Below, one piece after another: positions 25,473 through 32,973 of a DNA stretch of 64,000 nucleotides. Under the pieces are notes generated by a model. That model was not told where the DNA came from and ran no database searches. It saw nothing but the letters and a program-made list of their open reading frames with translations. The stretch spans positions 1,054,001 through 1,118,000 of the forward strand of contig CAWBUL010000005.1 of the NCBI GenBank assembly GCA_963791885.1, read 5' to 3'. The first letter of the stretch is position 1; each line of letters opens with the position of its first letter. Origin of the DNA: CAVSUZ01 sp963791885 (GTDB lineage: Bacteria > Pseudomonadota > Alphaproteobacteria > Acetobacterales > Acetobacteraceae). Both the position numbers and the translations under genes were made by a program.

Positions 25473-27034
25473 GTCGTCCGTGAACTATTCGGAACCCATT
25501 GAGCGGCAACGTCTTTCCGCCCCGCGCAAATAACCGCATTTGCCAGAAATCGGCGCGGCGAACCGCGATTGCTTGCAAATTGCGCCGACGCGAGCGGGTG
25601 TGATTCGCTCTGCCCAATCCGGCACGGAGCAACACCGATGCGTCCCAGGGAACGGCGTGACAGCGGTCAGCGCGATCTGCTGCGCTCACGGCTCGATCAG
25701 ATCGTCGACCTGCACCATCCGCTCTCGAAGCTCGCCGCCACCATCGACTGGCGGTTCCTCGAAGACCGGCTCGGCGCGAGCTACACCGACACGCCCGGAC
25801 GACCGCCGCTGCCGACACGTCTGATGGCCGGTCTCGCCATCATCAAGCACATGCACAGCCTCTCCGATGAGGCGCTGTGCGAACGCTGGCTGGAGAACCC
25901 GTATTATCAGCGGCTGTGCGGTGAGGCGTTTTTCTGCCATCGCCTGCCATTCGATCGCTCCTCGCTGACCCGTTGGCGCCAGCGCATGGGGGAAGAGAAG
26001 CTGAAGGCGCTGTTGCAGGAGAGCCTGCATGCCGCTACCCGGATGGGCGCCGCCAAGCCCGCAGACTTCACCCGCGTTATCGTGGACACGACGGTGCAGC
26101 CCAAAGCGATCGCCTTCCCGACCGATGCGAAGCTGCTGCACCGCGCGCGCGAGCTGCTGGTACGGCTGGCACACAGACACGGCGTCAGATTGCGCCAGTC
26201 CTACACAAGGCTCGGCAAGATCGCGCTGATCCGCCATCAGCGCTATGCGCATGCCAAGCAGTTCAAGCGCGCCAACCGAATGCTGCGGACGCTGCGCACC
26301 CAACTGGGCCGGGTGATCCGCGATATCGTGCGCAAGATCGCCGGCAATGCCGAACTGCGCGCGATCTTCGCCCGGCTGCTCTCCCTCGCCAGCCAGGTGC
26401 GATCACAGAAGCAGCGTCAGCGCGGTCCGAAGATCTACAGCCTGCACGCACCGGAAGTGGCGTGTATCGGCAAGGGCAAGGCGCATCGGCCATACGAATT
26501 TGGCGTCAAGGTCTCGGTGGCGACCACGCTGAACCGGTCCAAAGGCGGGCAGTTCGTCGCGCATGTCGCGGCACTGCCGGGCAACCCCTATGACGGGCAC
26601 ACGCTGGCGAGCGTCATTCCGGCAATCACGCAGCAGATCGGCGTCTCACTGACACAGGTGATCGCTGATGCGGGCTATCGCGGTCACAATGCACCGAGCG
26701 CGCCTGGGCTGCGGGTGTTCACCGCGGGACAGAAGCGTGGCGTCACGCAGACCATCAAGCGGGCGCTGCGACGGAGAGCTGCGGTCGAGCCGGTGATCGG
26801 TCATCTCAAGGCCGAGCATCGCATGGGCCGCAACTATCTCGCCAAACCAGCCGGCGATGCGGTTAATGCGGTGCTGGCCGCAGTTGGGTACAACTTCCGG
26901 TTGCTGCTGGCCTGGCTGGCGGTGCTTTTGCGTTGGTTCTTGCTCGCTCTCTCGGGCGAACCGGCTCTGCGAGCAGTTCGATCCTGACCGTGTACGTCGG
27001 TCACGCAACCCGATCAGGGTTCTTCACGGACGAC
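25473..27034. mobile_element. IS5-superfamily insertion sequence, copy 2
   Basis: The element is 1562 bases, the same as copy 1 (14225-15786) but on the plus strand, with the same GTCGTCCGTGAA tips. The flanks carry the 6-base duplication TACGGA (25467-25472 and 27035-27040). Because each copy has its own matching duplication, the two are independent insertions, and no inversion has taken place between them since. It splits the 3' part of the HEPN-like gene. Confidence 0.92.
25638..26987 (+). CDS. IS5-type transposase (copy 2)
   Basis: The protein is identical to that of copy 1 (449 residues): DUF772-like N-terminus, DDE core with VIVDTTVQPKAIAF and VIADAGYRGHN, and the C-terminal RRRAAVEPVIGHLKAEHRMG. 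It starts at MRPRERRDSGQRDLL behind GGAGCAACACCG. Identity between the copies points to recent transposition. Confidence 0.94.
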   Translation: MRPRERRDSGQRDLLRSRLDQIVDLHHPLSKLAATIDWRFLEDRLGASYTDTPGRPPLPTRLMAGLAIIKHMHSLSDEALCERWLENPYYQRLCGEAFFCHRLPFDRSSLTRWRQRMGEEKLKALLQESLHAATRMGAAKPADFTRVIVDTTVQPKAIAFPTDAKLLHRARELLVRLAHRHGVRLRQSYTRLGKIALIRHQRYAHAKQFKRANRMLRTLRTQLGRVIRDIVRKIAGNAELRAIFARLLSLASQVRSQKQRQRGPKIYSLHAPEVACIGKGKAHRPYEFGVKVSVATTLNRSKGGQFVAHVAALPGNPYDGHTLASVIPAITQQIGVSLTQVIADAGYRGHNAPSAPGLRVFTAGQKRGVTQTIKRALRRRAAVEPVIGHLKAEHRMGRNYLAKPAGDAVNAVLAAVGYNFRLLLAWLAVLLRWFLLALSGEPALRAVRS

Positions 27035-27064
27035 TACGGAGCCAGCAGCAAAACGGGTCCTAGA

Positions 27065-27256
27065 TCACGTATGTGACTTCTTTGACGTTCTGTCGGAACG
27101 GCTGTCGGAATGATGGTTGCTACGGGAAGGGGCGATTTTCTTTATGGCGCGCTCTAACTCCTCGTCCGTCTCGCTAGCCTCGACTTGCCGGACGGTCTCA
27201 AGGAACCGTTCGAACTGTGGCTTTTCGTCCTTCGGACGGGGTTTGCGTGCTGGCAT
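27065..27256 (-). CDS. small hypothetical protein, 63 residues
   Basis: The product begins MPARKPRPKDEKPQFERFLE and continues TVRQVEASETDEELERAIKK with a Ser/Arg-rich end. The pattern (basic lead, FxRFLET, then ETDEELERA) is that of short unassigned alphaproteobacterial proteins. It overlaps the 3' end of the HEPN-like gene on the opposite strand (stop at 27113), so its last 16 codons lie in shared DNA. The next minus-strand gene (27289) lies just upstream, and the two may be cotranscribed. Confidence 0.55.
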   Translation of the reverse strand: MPARKPRPKDEKPQFERFLETVRQVEASETDEELERAIKKIAPSRSNHHSDSRSDRTSKKSHT

Positions 27257-27288
27257 GGGGGGCAGATAGGTGAGGAACACCCAAAAAT

Positions 27289-27582
27289 CTACCCGTCATC
27301 AGATCGTAGAACAGTCAGACGGGGGCGCCCTTTCGGCCGAAGAGTGGCGGGAATGGGGATTTTATGAAGCGCCTGAAGTTGCTGAAGGCCCTTCAACAAC
27401 CCCATTGCGTAGTCGGCGGAAGCGTCAAATTCGACGGATTGCGCGCGTCCGCGAAAGCGAAGGCGGAATCGAAATCGTGTTTTATTATCCAAAGGAATGA
27501 TTTCGATGCCAGCCAGTTCGCCAAAATTCACAGATCTAGCTCTCCCTGTCGAGGATCGGCGATGAGAGACCCGCGCCGCCAA
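27289..27582 (-). CDS. hypothetical protein, 5' end abutting the IS1595 element
   Basis: The conserved-looking core is RARSVNFGELAGIEI, then FRLRFRGRAQSVEFDASADY and AMGLLKGLQQLQALHKIPIP, ending PKGRPRLTVLRSDDG. Family not recognised, but codon use is good. The only start in frame is a TTG at 27582, which falls inside the likely left end of the IS1595 element (about 27571). The native start may therefore have been lost or replaced. It is probably cotranscribed with the small gene downstream. Confidence 0.5.
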   Translation of the reverse strand: MAARVSHRRSSTGRARSVNFGELAGIEIIPLDNKTRFRFRLRFRGRAQSVEFDASADYAMGLLKGLQQLQALHKIPIPATLRPKGRPRLTVLRSDDG

Positions 27583-28589
27583 ACATGGTCTCGTGGCGGC
27601 TTAGGCGGTAAGCGCCGCTGGCCCTGTTCCACCAGTCGGTCGATAGGTCAGGCGACGCCCCCAAGCGCCTTCCAAGATCAGGTTGGCGCGGGTTTCGTCA
27701 TCGAAGCCGAGCTTCATCCGATGGCTGTAGCGGAAGTCGAACTCGGCCAAATACCGATGCAAATGAGCTTCCGAAACGTGATGGTGAATGCCGTAGATGC
27801 CGCGCTTGAGAATGGAGAAGTATCCCTCGACGGTGTTGGTGTGGACATCTCCGCGCACGTATTCTTCCTGCTTGTGTTTGATGGTCCCATGCTCGTGGAA
27901 ATCCCAGCCGATACTGACGTAAACCTGATGCTCGTCGGTCATGAAACGGCTATCGGGGTGAGCGTGTTTAGCGATGATTGGATGCAGATTTGCGGCAGTC
28001 ACGTTGGGAATGTGGAAAGTGCGAACCTCCCCGCCGCGCTCAATAAGCGCCAAGACGGCTTGCTTTGGCGGCGCGACCTTGGCGTAAGCCCGGTTTCCCT
28101 TCTTGCCGCCTATGTAGGTTTCGTCGCCCTCCACGACGCGCCACTGACCGCCAAGCGGTTCGTAACCGACCGTCTTCATGGCTTCTCTGATCCGCATGGT
28201 CATGAACCAAGCGGTTTTCAGGGTGACGCCCATGGTCCGATGGATTTGGTGCGTGCTGATGCCCTTCTTGCTGGACGCGATGAGGTGGACGGTCTGAAGC
28301 CAGATATGCAGGGGCACATGGCTGGACTCGAACACGGTCCCGACCTTCACAGTGAAGGGCTTCATGCAGGCATAGCACTTCCACAGGCCGACGCGGGTGG
28401 TCTTGCCATGCAACCGCTTCGCCCGGTCCACCACGCCGCACTTGGGGCAGATCGTCTTTCCATCCGGCCAGATGCGAGCTTCGAGGAAGGCAAAAGCGGC
28501 TTCCTCGTTACGGAAGTGATCGGCGGCGAGAATGGGCTTGCCCATAGGAACTGCTCCTGTGGGCAGAATCCTACATCTAGGGGGCGCGG
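27571..28589. mobile_element. IS1595-family insertion sequence, ends approximate
   Basis: The region holds one transposase gene on the minus strand. Possible imperfect tips are CCGCGCCGCC at 27571 and GGGGGCGCGG ending at 28589, giving about 1019 bases. The flanking 8 bases (TGAGAGAC and TATGTCAA) do not match, so no target duplication is seen and the ends are tentative. The genes on both sides are open into the element without normal starts, which supports these limits and suggests a deletion at insertion. Confidence 0.6.
27601..28545 (-). CDS. IS1595 transposase
   Basis: This 314-residue protein starts with a zinc-ribbon (TICPKCGVVDRAKRLHG, then WKCYACMKPFTVKVGTVFES) as in ISXO2-like transposases. 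The DDE_Tnp_IS1595 core shows WRVVEGDETYIGGKKGNRAY (D), SRFMTDEHQVYVSIG (D) and the asparagine/glutamate block VHTNTVEGYFSILKRGIYGI. Length and order are normal. The frame is intact. Confidence 0.93.
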   Translation of the reverse strand: MGKPILAADHFRNEEAAFAFLEARIWPDGKTICPKCGVVDRAKRLHGKTTRVGLWKCYACMKPFTVKVGTVFESSHVPLHIWLQTVHLIASSKKGISTHQIHRTMGVTLKTAWFMTMRIREAMKTVGYEPLGGQWRVVEGDETYIGGKKGNRAYAKVAPPKQAVLALIERGGEVRTFHIPNVTAANLHPIIAKHAHPDSRFMTDEHQVYVSIGWDFHEHGTIKHKQEEYVRGDVHTNTVEGYFSILKRGIYGIHHHVSEAHLHRYLAEFDFRYSHRMKLGFDDETRANLILEGAWGRRLTYRPTGGTGPAALTA

Positions 28590-28597
28590 TATGTCAA

Positions 28598-29312
28598 GTA
28601 GAACATCGCCGCCCAGCCACTCACCGCTGACCCAATCCCAAACCCTGATCCACACCAGGAGCAGGCAGCCGCCGCTTCCCCGGCCCGCACGACCCGCCTG
28701 CGCCGCGTCCTCAGCAAACTGATCACCCATGGCAAGCGGCTGGCCGAAGATCTAAGCCGGCGCCCCTCCTCAATCACCGTCTGCTGGATCGCGGTTCGCT
28801 TCGGCACCAAGGACCTCGCGCTGATCCTCGCGCACATCACACGCGGTCTCCGTATGGCGGCGGCGCTCAAGGCCACACTGCCCGAGGAGCGGGAGCACCC
28901 ATGCCCGCCACGTCCTGCCCGCTCTGCGTCCGCAGCCCGCAAACCACGCACGCGTCCCACGCCCCTGCCGGCAAAAAACCCAGCAGGGGCAACAGACGCC
29001 GTTCTCGCCAATCTCCCCACCTTGAAGCAGATCGCTGCCCAGCTCCGCGATCGCCCGATCGGCGACGTCCTCGCCGAGATCTGCCGCGATCTCGGAATCC
29101 TCACGGCTAACTCGTTCTGGCAGGAGCTGGAGATTGCCCTCCGTGAAAACGGCGGCAACCTCGACAGTGTTGTCGAGGACTCAGAAAAACGGATCGCCTT
29201 TTCCCACGAGAACTTTTTCCCGCCGGACATGTGGGGGCGCCCGCCAGCAAACCTGCCACCATCCGCGCCTCGCCCGGCCGATACGGCGGTCACCGCAACC
29301 GGCCCGCCCTGA
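28598..29312 (+). pseudogene. hypothetical protein gene, 5'-truncated by the IS1595 element
   Basis: The frame is open from 28598, immediately after a TAG and 9 bases from the IS end, to 29312. It codes 237 residues with no start until an internal ATG at 28854. The upstream part reads as protein: ARTTRLRRVLSKLITHGKRL, then ITVCWIAVRFGTKDLALILA. The rest includes IGDVLAEICRDLGILTANSF, QELEIALRENGGNLDSVVED and a Pro-rich end. Continuous sense before the internal ATG shows the native start was lost to the IS. A shorter protein from 28854 (152 residues) remains possible. Family not recognised. Confidence 0.55.
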
Positions 29313-29382
29313 ACAGAACTGCACGGACCATCAGGCCGTCATGCAACGGGGCCGCCCAGCGGCAGTCCCGCCGTTGGCGTCT

Positions 29383-29790
29383 CTAATCCACCCGAGCCTG
29401 CGCGTAACCGCGCAGAACCTCCGTCCCATCCTGATTGACCGTCACGACGTCCACATCCACCAGCCCGTCCTTGACAGCCGTGACTGTCGCCGTGCTGTCC
29501 AGCGTATCACCCGGCCACACCTGGTTGGTGAAACGCACACCGAACTTGGTCAGCCGTCCGTCCCCCACCCAGTTGGTCAGCATCTTGCCGGTCAATCCCA
29601 TCGTCAGCATGCCGTGCGCGAACACGCTTGGATAACCCGCGACCTTCGTCGTGTACAACTCGTCTGTGTGGATCGGATTGTAATCGCCGGATGCGCCAGC
29701 GTACTGCACGATTTGCGTGCGGGTCAGGTTCTCCACCACGCGCTCGGTATGCCGGTCGCCGATTTTCAGATCACGTGCGTGCAATGCCAT
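29383..29790 (-). CDS. MaoC-like (R)-specific enoyl-CoA hydratase/dehydratase
   Basis: A single hot-dog domain of 135 residues with the hydratase-2 catalytic stretch YAGASGDYNPIHTDELYT (Asp and His six residues apart), followed by VFAHGMLTMGLTGKMLTNW. It hydrates or dehydrates a beta-hydroxyacyl thioester. The gene lies 12 bases downstream of another hot-dog gene (29803-30285) that lacks this catalytic pair. The two probably form a heterodimer, as HadA/HadB-type dehydratases do. The substrate is unknown; the very-long-chain fatty acid cluster starts only 1.3 kb away, but a link is not shown. Confidence 0.88.
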   Translation of the reverse strand: MALHARDLKIGDRHTERVVENLTRTQIVQYAGASGDYNPIHTDELYTTKVAGYPSVFAHGMLTMGLTGKMLTNWVGDGRLTKFGVRFTNQVWPGDTLDSTATVTAVKDGLVDVDVVTVNQDGTEVLRGYAQARVD

Positions 29791-29802
29791 CGTCGCCTCC
29801 GC

Positions 29803-30285
29803 TCAGCCGCGATCCACAGGGCGCTCGGTCGTCATGCCGACGCTGCGCGCGCGCAGCACAAGCGCGCCGGAGCCGTCGCGGTAGTCGACGATGCGTTCGC
29901 GAAAAGTCAGACGGCCGGCGCGCTTGCTCTCCTTCTCCCACGTCTCCCCGTCGCGATATTCCGCCGTCAACGTGTCGCCCGGACGCAGCGGCCGAAAATA
30001 CTCGAAATGCTGTTCGGCATGCAGGCCGCCGAGCGACCTGGGCTTATCCACGCCCGAAGGCGTTTTGCCCGATCCAAACCAAGCCTCATCGGCTTTCGGG
30101 CGCAGGTGATACTCGGGATCGAACTGTGCCACCGCCTGGCCGAACGTGGGCGGTGCGACAATCCCGCCGGTTTCGCACCGACCCGCTGCATCGGCATCAG
30201 CGTAGACCGGGTTGGTATCGCCGATGGCCCGCGCGAACATCAGGATGTGGGAAGCCTCCACCGGGAACGTGACCGTCTTGCCCAT
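29803..30285 (-). CDS. FAS1-like/MaoC N-terminal dehydratase subunit
   Basis: This 160-residue hot-dog protein begins MGKTVTFPVEASHILMFARA and shows AIGDTNPVYADADAA, where the catalytic His of the hydratase motif is replaced (NPVY). It then has GGIVAPPTFGQAVAQFDPEY and QHFEYFRPLRPGDTLTAEYR. This is the non-catalytic, substrate-binding partner type of the MaoC family. It precedes the catalytic subunit by 12 bases on the same strand, supporting a two-gene operon encoding one enzyme. Confidence 0.85.
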   Translation of the reverse strand: MGKTVTFPVEASHILMFARAIGDTNPVYADADAAGRCETGGIVAPPTFGQAVAQFDPEYHLRPKADEAWFGSGKTPSGVDKPRSLGGLHAEQHFEYFRPLRPGDTLTAEYRDGETWEKESKRAGRLTFRERIVDYRDGSGALVLRARSVGMTTERPVDRG

Positions 30286-30367
30286 GCGTCTCCGCCCTTG
30301 TTGTTCCGGCGGAGGTTAACAGTCGCGGACGGTCAGTCCCAGAGGGGTGTGGCTCAGGGGGTGATGA

Positions 30368-30925
30368 TCAGTAGTGCGGCGGCGGTGGGGGTGGCGGAGG
30401 CGGAGCCATGCCCATCGCTGGTGGCGGCGCCATTCCCATTCCCATTCCCGGACCGCCCTGCGCAGTCATCGTCATGGACAGGGTCTGCTGCACCAAATTC
30501 ATCGTCGTGGCCGTGTCGTGATTGGCCAAGGCCTGCAGCGCCTGGGTCAGGTCGTTGATCGCCGGGCTGCTGTCAGGCGCATTCACCGCCCCCTGCGGCA
30601 CCGATCGTGTCAGCAAGAGCGTCTGAGCGTTCTCGATGGATGACTGTGCCAGCCCGAGCTGATTGCGCGACAGAGCACCTTCGGCTGCGCGCAGATAATC
30701 GGCGGCAGTCGCGTCTGGACCAAGATCCGGCGTCGGCAGGGCGGGCGAGATCACGTTATGCGTGGTGGCCGCGTTCAGGTTGGTCGGGCGGTTCACCAGC
30801 GGCTCAACGCTGGGGAGACTGTGCGGCCCGGTGACGACCTTGCCGGGACCGGCCACGACTGACTGGCCGAATGCCGGGCCGGCGAGCAACGCCAAAGCGC
30901 AGGCAGAAAACAGAATGGATCGCAT
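30368..30925 (-). CDS. secreted hypothetical protein, proline-rich C-terminus
   Basis: The product has a clear signal peptide (MRSILFSACALALLAGPAFG). A helical middle follows (ATAADYLRAAEGALSRNQLG, SPAINDLTQALQALANHDTA), then a Met/Gly/Pro-rich tail ending in a run of nine prolines. 185 residues. Small periplasmic proteins of this form are common in Acetobacteraceae-like genomes; the function is unknown. It stands alone between the dehydratase pair and lpxXL. Confidence 0.75.
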   Translation of the reverse strand: MRSILFSACALALLAGPAFGQSVVAGPGKVVTGPHSLPSVEPLVNRPTNLNAATTHNVISPALPTPDLGPDATAADYLRAAEGALSRNQLGLAQSSIENAQTLLLTRSVPQGAVNAPDSSPAINDLTQALQALANHDTATTMNLVQQTLSMTMTAQGGPGMGMGMAPPPAMGMAPPPPPPPPPHY

Positions 30926-31047
30926 AGTGTCATCCTCCTACCGGGTTTCCGGGGGGTGATGGAGTGTCCGATCACTCCTGATAATGGCAAACGCCTGCCA
31001 CGGTTTCCCGTTTTCATCCCGGAAAGTTGAGCGTTCGAACCGGGCGA

Positions 31048-31908
31048 TCACCGCCAGCGGCGGTGGAACCAGAGCCACTGGCCTGGGTACTCGCGGATCC
31101 AGTCTTCGACGATACTGGTGATCAGTTGCGTGGTTGCCGGCACGTCCACCCGCCCCTCGGCGTCCCGGGGCAGAGTAAGCGGCCCCACCCCGGTCAGCCG
31201 AAAGCGCCCCCGGGGCAGTCGGATCACCCGCACCCCGACAACCGGACAATCGAACCGACGCGCCAGGCGCGCGATCGTCGGATTGGCCTTGCAGCGCCGG
31301 CCGAAGAACGTGACGTCCACCCCGCGGGAGAACCGCTGGTCCACCAGCATGCCGAGGTGATCGCCGCGGTCGAGCGCCGCTGCCATTTCCAATGCCGCTT
31401 CCGGTCGCGTGCGGATCAGCCGCCCCATCAGCGGGGCGCGGATACGGGCGATCTCCCGCGCGACGGCGCGGTTGTTGGGCATGCGATACACGACGGCCGA
31501 GGGCAGGCCGTGCGCCGCCGCCATCACGGCCGGCAGTTCCCAATTGCCGAGATGCGCGGTGAAGCAGAGCGCGGGCTTGCCGTCGTCCAGCAGCTCGCGG
31601 AACAGCGCTTCGTCCTCGCTTTCGATACGTCCGGTATTGGGATGGTCTTGGTCGTAATCCCACAGCCGGCCCAGGTGGACGTACTCACCGGCGACACGGC
31701 CCAGATTCTCCCATGCATCGCGCAAGGTGGCTTCGATCCAAACGGCGTCCCGGTCCGGAAACGCCGCGCGCAGGTTCTGCTGCCCGATACGGTGAGCCGG
31801 CAGCCAAGGTCCGACCCGGCGCGCCACCGCCCCGCACAACGCCGAGGCACGGTCGGGATTGGTGCGCGCAAGCACGCGCAGCAGCATCGCGACACACGTG
31901 CCCAGCAC
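31048..31908 (-). CDS. lpxXL: lipid A very-long-chain acyltransferase (LpxXL-like, LpxL/HtrB family)
   Basis: Member of the late lipid A acyltransferase family, 286 residues. The active-site H-x4-D/E block is FTAHLGNWELPAVM (H with E five residues on), followed by VVYRMPNNRAVAREI. The binding block is HLGMLVDQRFSRGVDVTFFG, and the end is YPGQWLWFHRRWR. In rhizobia the last gene of the acpXL operon encodes LpxXL, which moves the C26-C28 acyl chain from AcpXL to lipid A at the inner membrane. The same gene order here supports that role. The GTG start at 31908 leaves 38 bases to the alcohol dehydrogenase stop; the frame is open further upstream. Confidence 0.85.
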   Translation of the reverse strand: MLGTCVAMLLRVLARTNPDRASALCGAVARRVGPWLPAHRIGQQNLRAAFPDRDAVWIEATLRDAWENLGRVAGEYVHLGRLWDYDQDHPNTGRIESEDEALFRELLDDGKPALCFTAHLGNWELPAVMAAAHGLPSAVVYRMPNNRAVAREIARIRAPLMGRLIRTRPEAALEMAAALDRGDHLGMLVDQRFSRGVDVTFFGRRCKANPTIARLARRFDCPVVGVRVIRLPRGRFRLTGVGPLTLPRDAEGRVDVPATTQLITSIVEDWIREYPGQWLWFHRRWR

Positions 31909-31946
31909 GCGGTCGGTGAGCGGAACGTGATCTGCGCCCGGAGGAG

Positions 31947-32969
31947 TCAGAGCCGGACCAGGATCTTGCCGAACACGTCGCGCGCCGCGAGCCGCTCGAG
32001 ACCGGTGCGGAACGCATCGACGTCATAGATGCTGTCGATCACCGGCGGCACGCCCCCGGCGATCCGGTCCAGCGCACGACTGAGCGCCGAAAGCGGTGAC
32101 CCGAACGATCCGATGATCCGATACTGCTGCTGAAAGAGCTGCATGAGGTTCAATGATGCAGCCGGACCGGACGTGGCGCCACAGGTCACCAGCCGTCCGC
32201 CGCGCCGCAACGACAGCAGCGAGCCGTTCCAGGTCTCCGCGCCGACATGTTCGAACACCACATCGACCCCGCGCTTGGCGGTGATCTTTCGCACGACACC
32301 CTCGAACCGATCCTCGCGGTAATTGATCACGTGATCCGCGCCGAGCGCGCGTGCCTTTTCTGCCTTGGTGTCGGAACCGACGGTCGTGATCACGGTGCAG
32401 CCGAGCGATTTCGCCAGACGGATAGCGATCGAGCCAATACCGGATCCGCCGGCGTGTACCAGCACCCATTCGCCGGGTTCAAGCCGCGCATTATCCATCA
32501 ACATGTGCTCGACCGTGGCATAGGCCACGGGGACGCAGGCCGCGTCTTCCAGCGACACACGATCCGGCACGCGCACGCAGAGCCGTGCCGGATGGTTTAC
32601 ACGGTTTGCGGCGAAACCATCGATGTGAAAGCCGCGAACGCCTGACGGGTTTTCGCACAGGTTTTCCGCTCCCCGCAGGCAGAAGCGGCAGGTTCCACAT
32701 ACGATCGCAGCGTAGGGAATCACACGATCACCAGGCGCGAATTCACTAACACCGGGTCCGATCGCCGCCACCTCGCACGCCGCCTCGGCGCCCACGGTCA
32801 GGGGATAGAGCCGGCGCGCGAACGCCATCCCGCGGAAGCCCCAGACGTCGATATGATTGAGCGCGACCACGCGAGGCTCGAGTTGCAACTCGCTCGGGCC
32901 AGGTGCCGGGGGCGGCGGAACGTCCCGGTCCTGCAGATCCCGGTCCGCGATGAGCTGTAGAGCGCGCAC
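31947..32969 (-). CDS. adhXL: zinc-type alcohol dehydrogenase of the VLCFA cluster
   Basis: This 340-residue medium-chain dehydrogenase/reductase has a GroES-like N-terminus with the structural zinc cysteines (CGTCRFCLRGAENLCE) and a Rossmann fold (LVHAGGSGIGSIAIRLAKSL). Its place between fabF1XL and lpxXL matches the alcohol dehydrogenase gene of the rhizobial acpXL operon, whose exact reaction is unsettled; it may act as the enoyl or ketoacyl reductase of chain elongation. The start lies 4 bases after the fabF1XL stop, so translation is likely coupled. Confidence 0.85.
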   Translation of the reverse strand: MRALQLIADRDLQDRDVPPPPAPGPSELQLEPRVVALNHIDVWGFRGMAFARRLYPLTVGAEAACEVAAIGPGVSEFAPGDRVIPYAAIVCGTCRFCLRGAENLCENPSGVRGFHIDGFAANRVNHPARLCVRVPDRVSLEDAACVPVAYATVEHMLMDNARLEPGEWVLVHAGGSGIGSIAIRLAKSLGCTVITTVGSDTKAEKARALGADHVINYREDRFEGVVRKITAKRGVDVVFEHVGAETWNGSLLSLRRGGRLVTCGATSGPAASLNLMQLFQQQYRIIGSFGSPLSALSRALDRIAGGVPPVIDSIYDVDAFRTGLERLAARDVFGKILVRL

Positions 32970-32973
32970 GGTG

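Larger units (their letters stand above)
23656..27113 (+). pseudogene. HEPN-like protein gene split by two insertion sequences
   Basis: Three exon-like pieces (23656-24153, 25294-25472, 27041-27113) join in frame after removing IS630 copy 2 with one TA and IS5 copy 2 with one TACGGA. The result is 249 residues with no stop. Readable parts are FHAMRAVEIGMRSLASDLKV, ELAEWQQILDQIERKIREIS across the first scar, and FKDGWRVRAAHARESFTEPA across the second. R-V-R-A-A-H fits the R-x4-H motif of HEPN ribonucleases, and the helical C-terminus (VLDHVCDFFDVLSERLSE) fits the fold. HEPN proteins often act as toxins or in phage defence; that role is inferred. As it stands the gene cannot make the full protein. 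Confidence 0.65.

Noticed and set aside
29134..30558. Plus-strand 474-codon frame over the MaoC pair
   Set aside because: His/Arg/Pro-rich shadow of two well-recognised minus-strand hot-dog genes.
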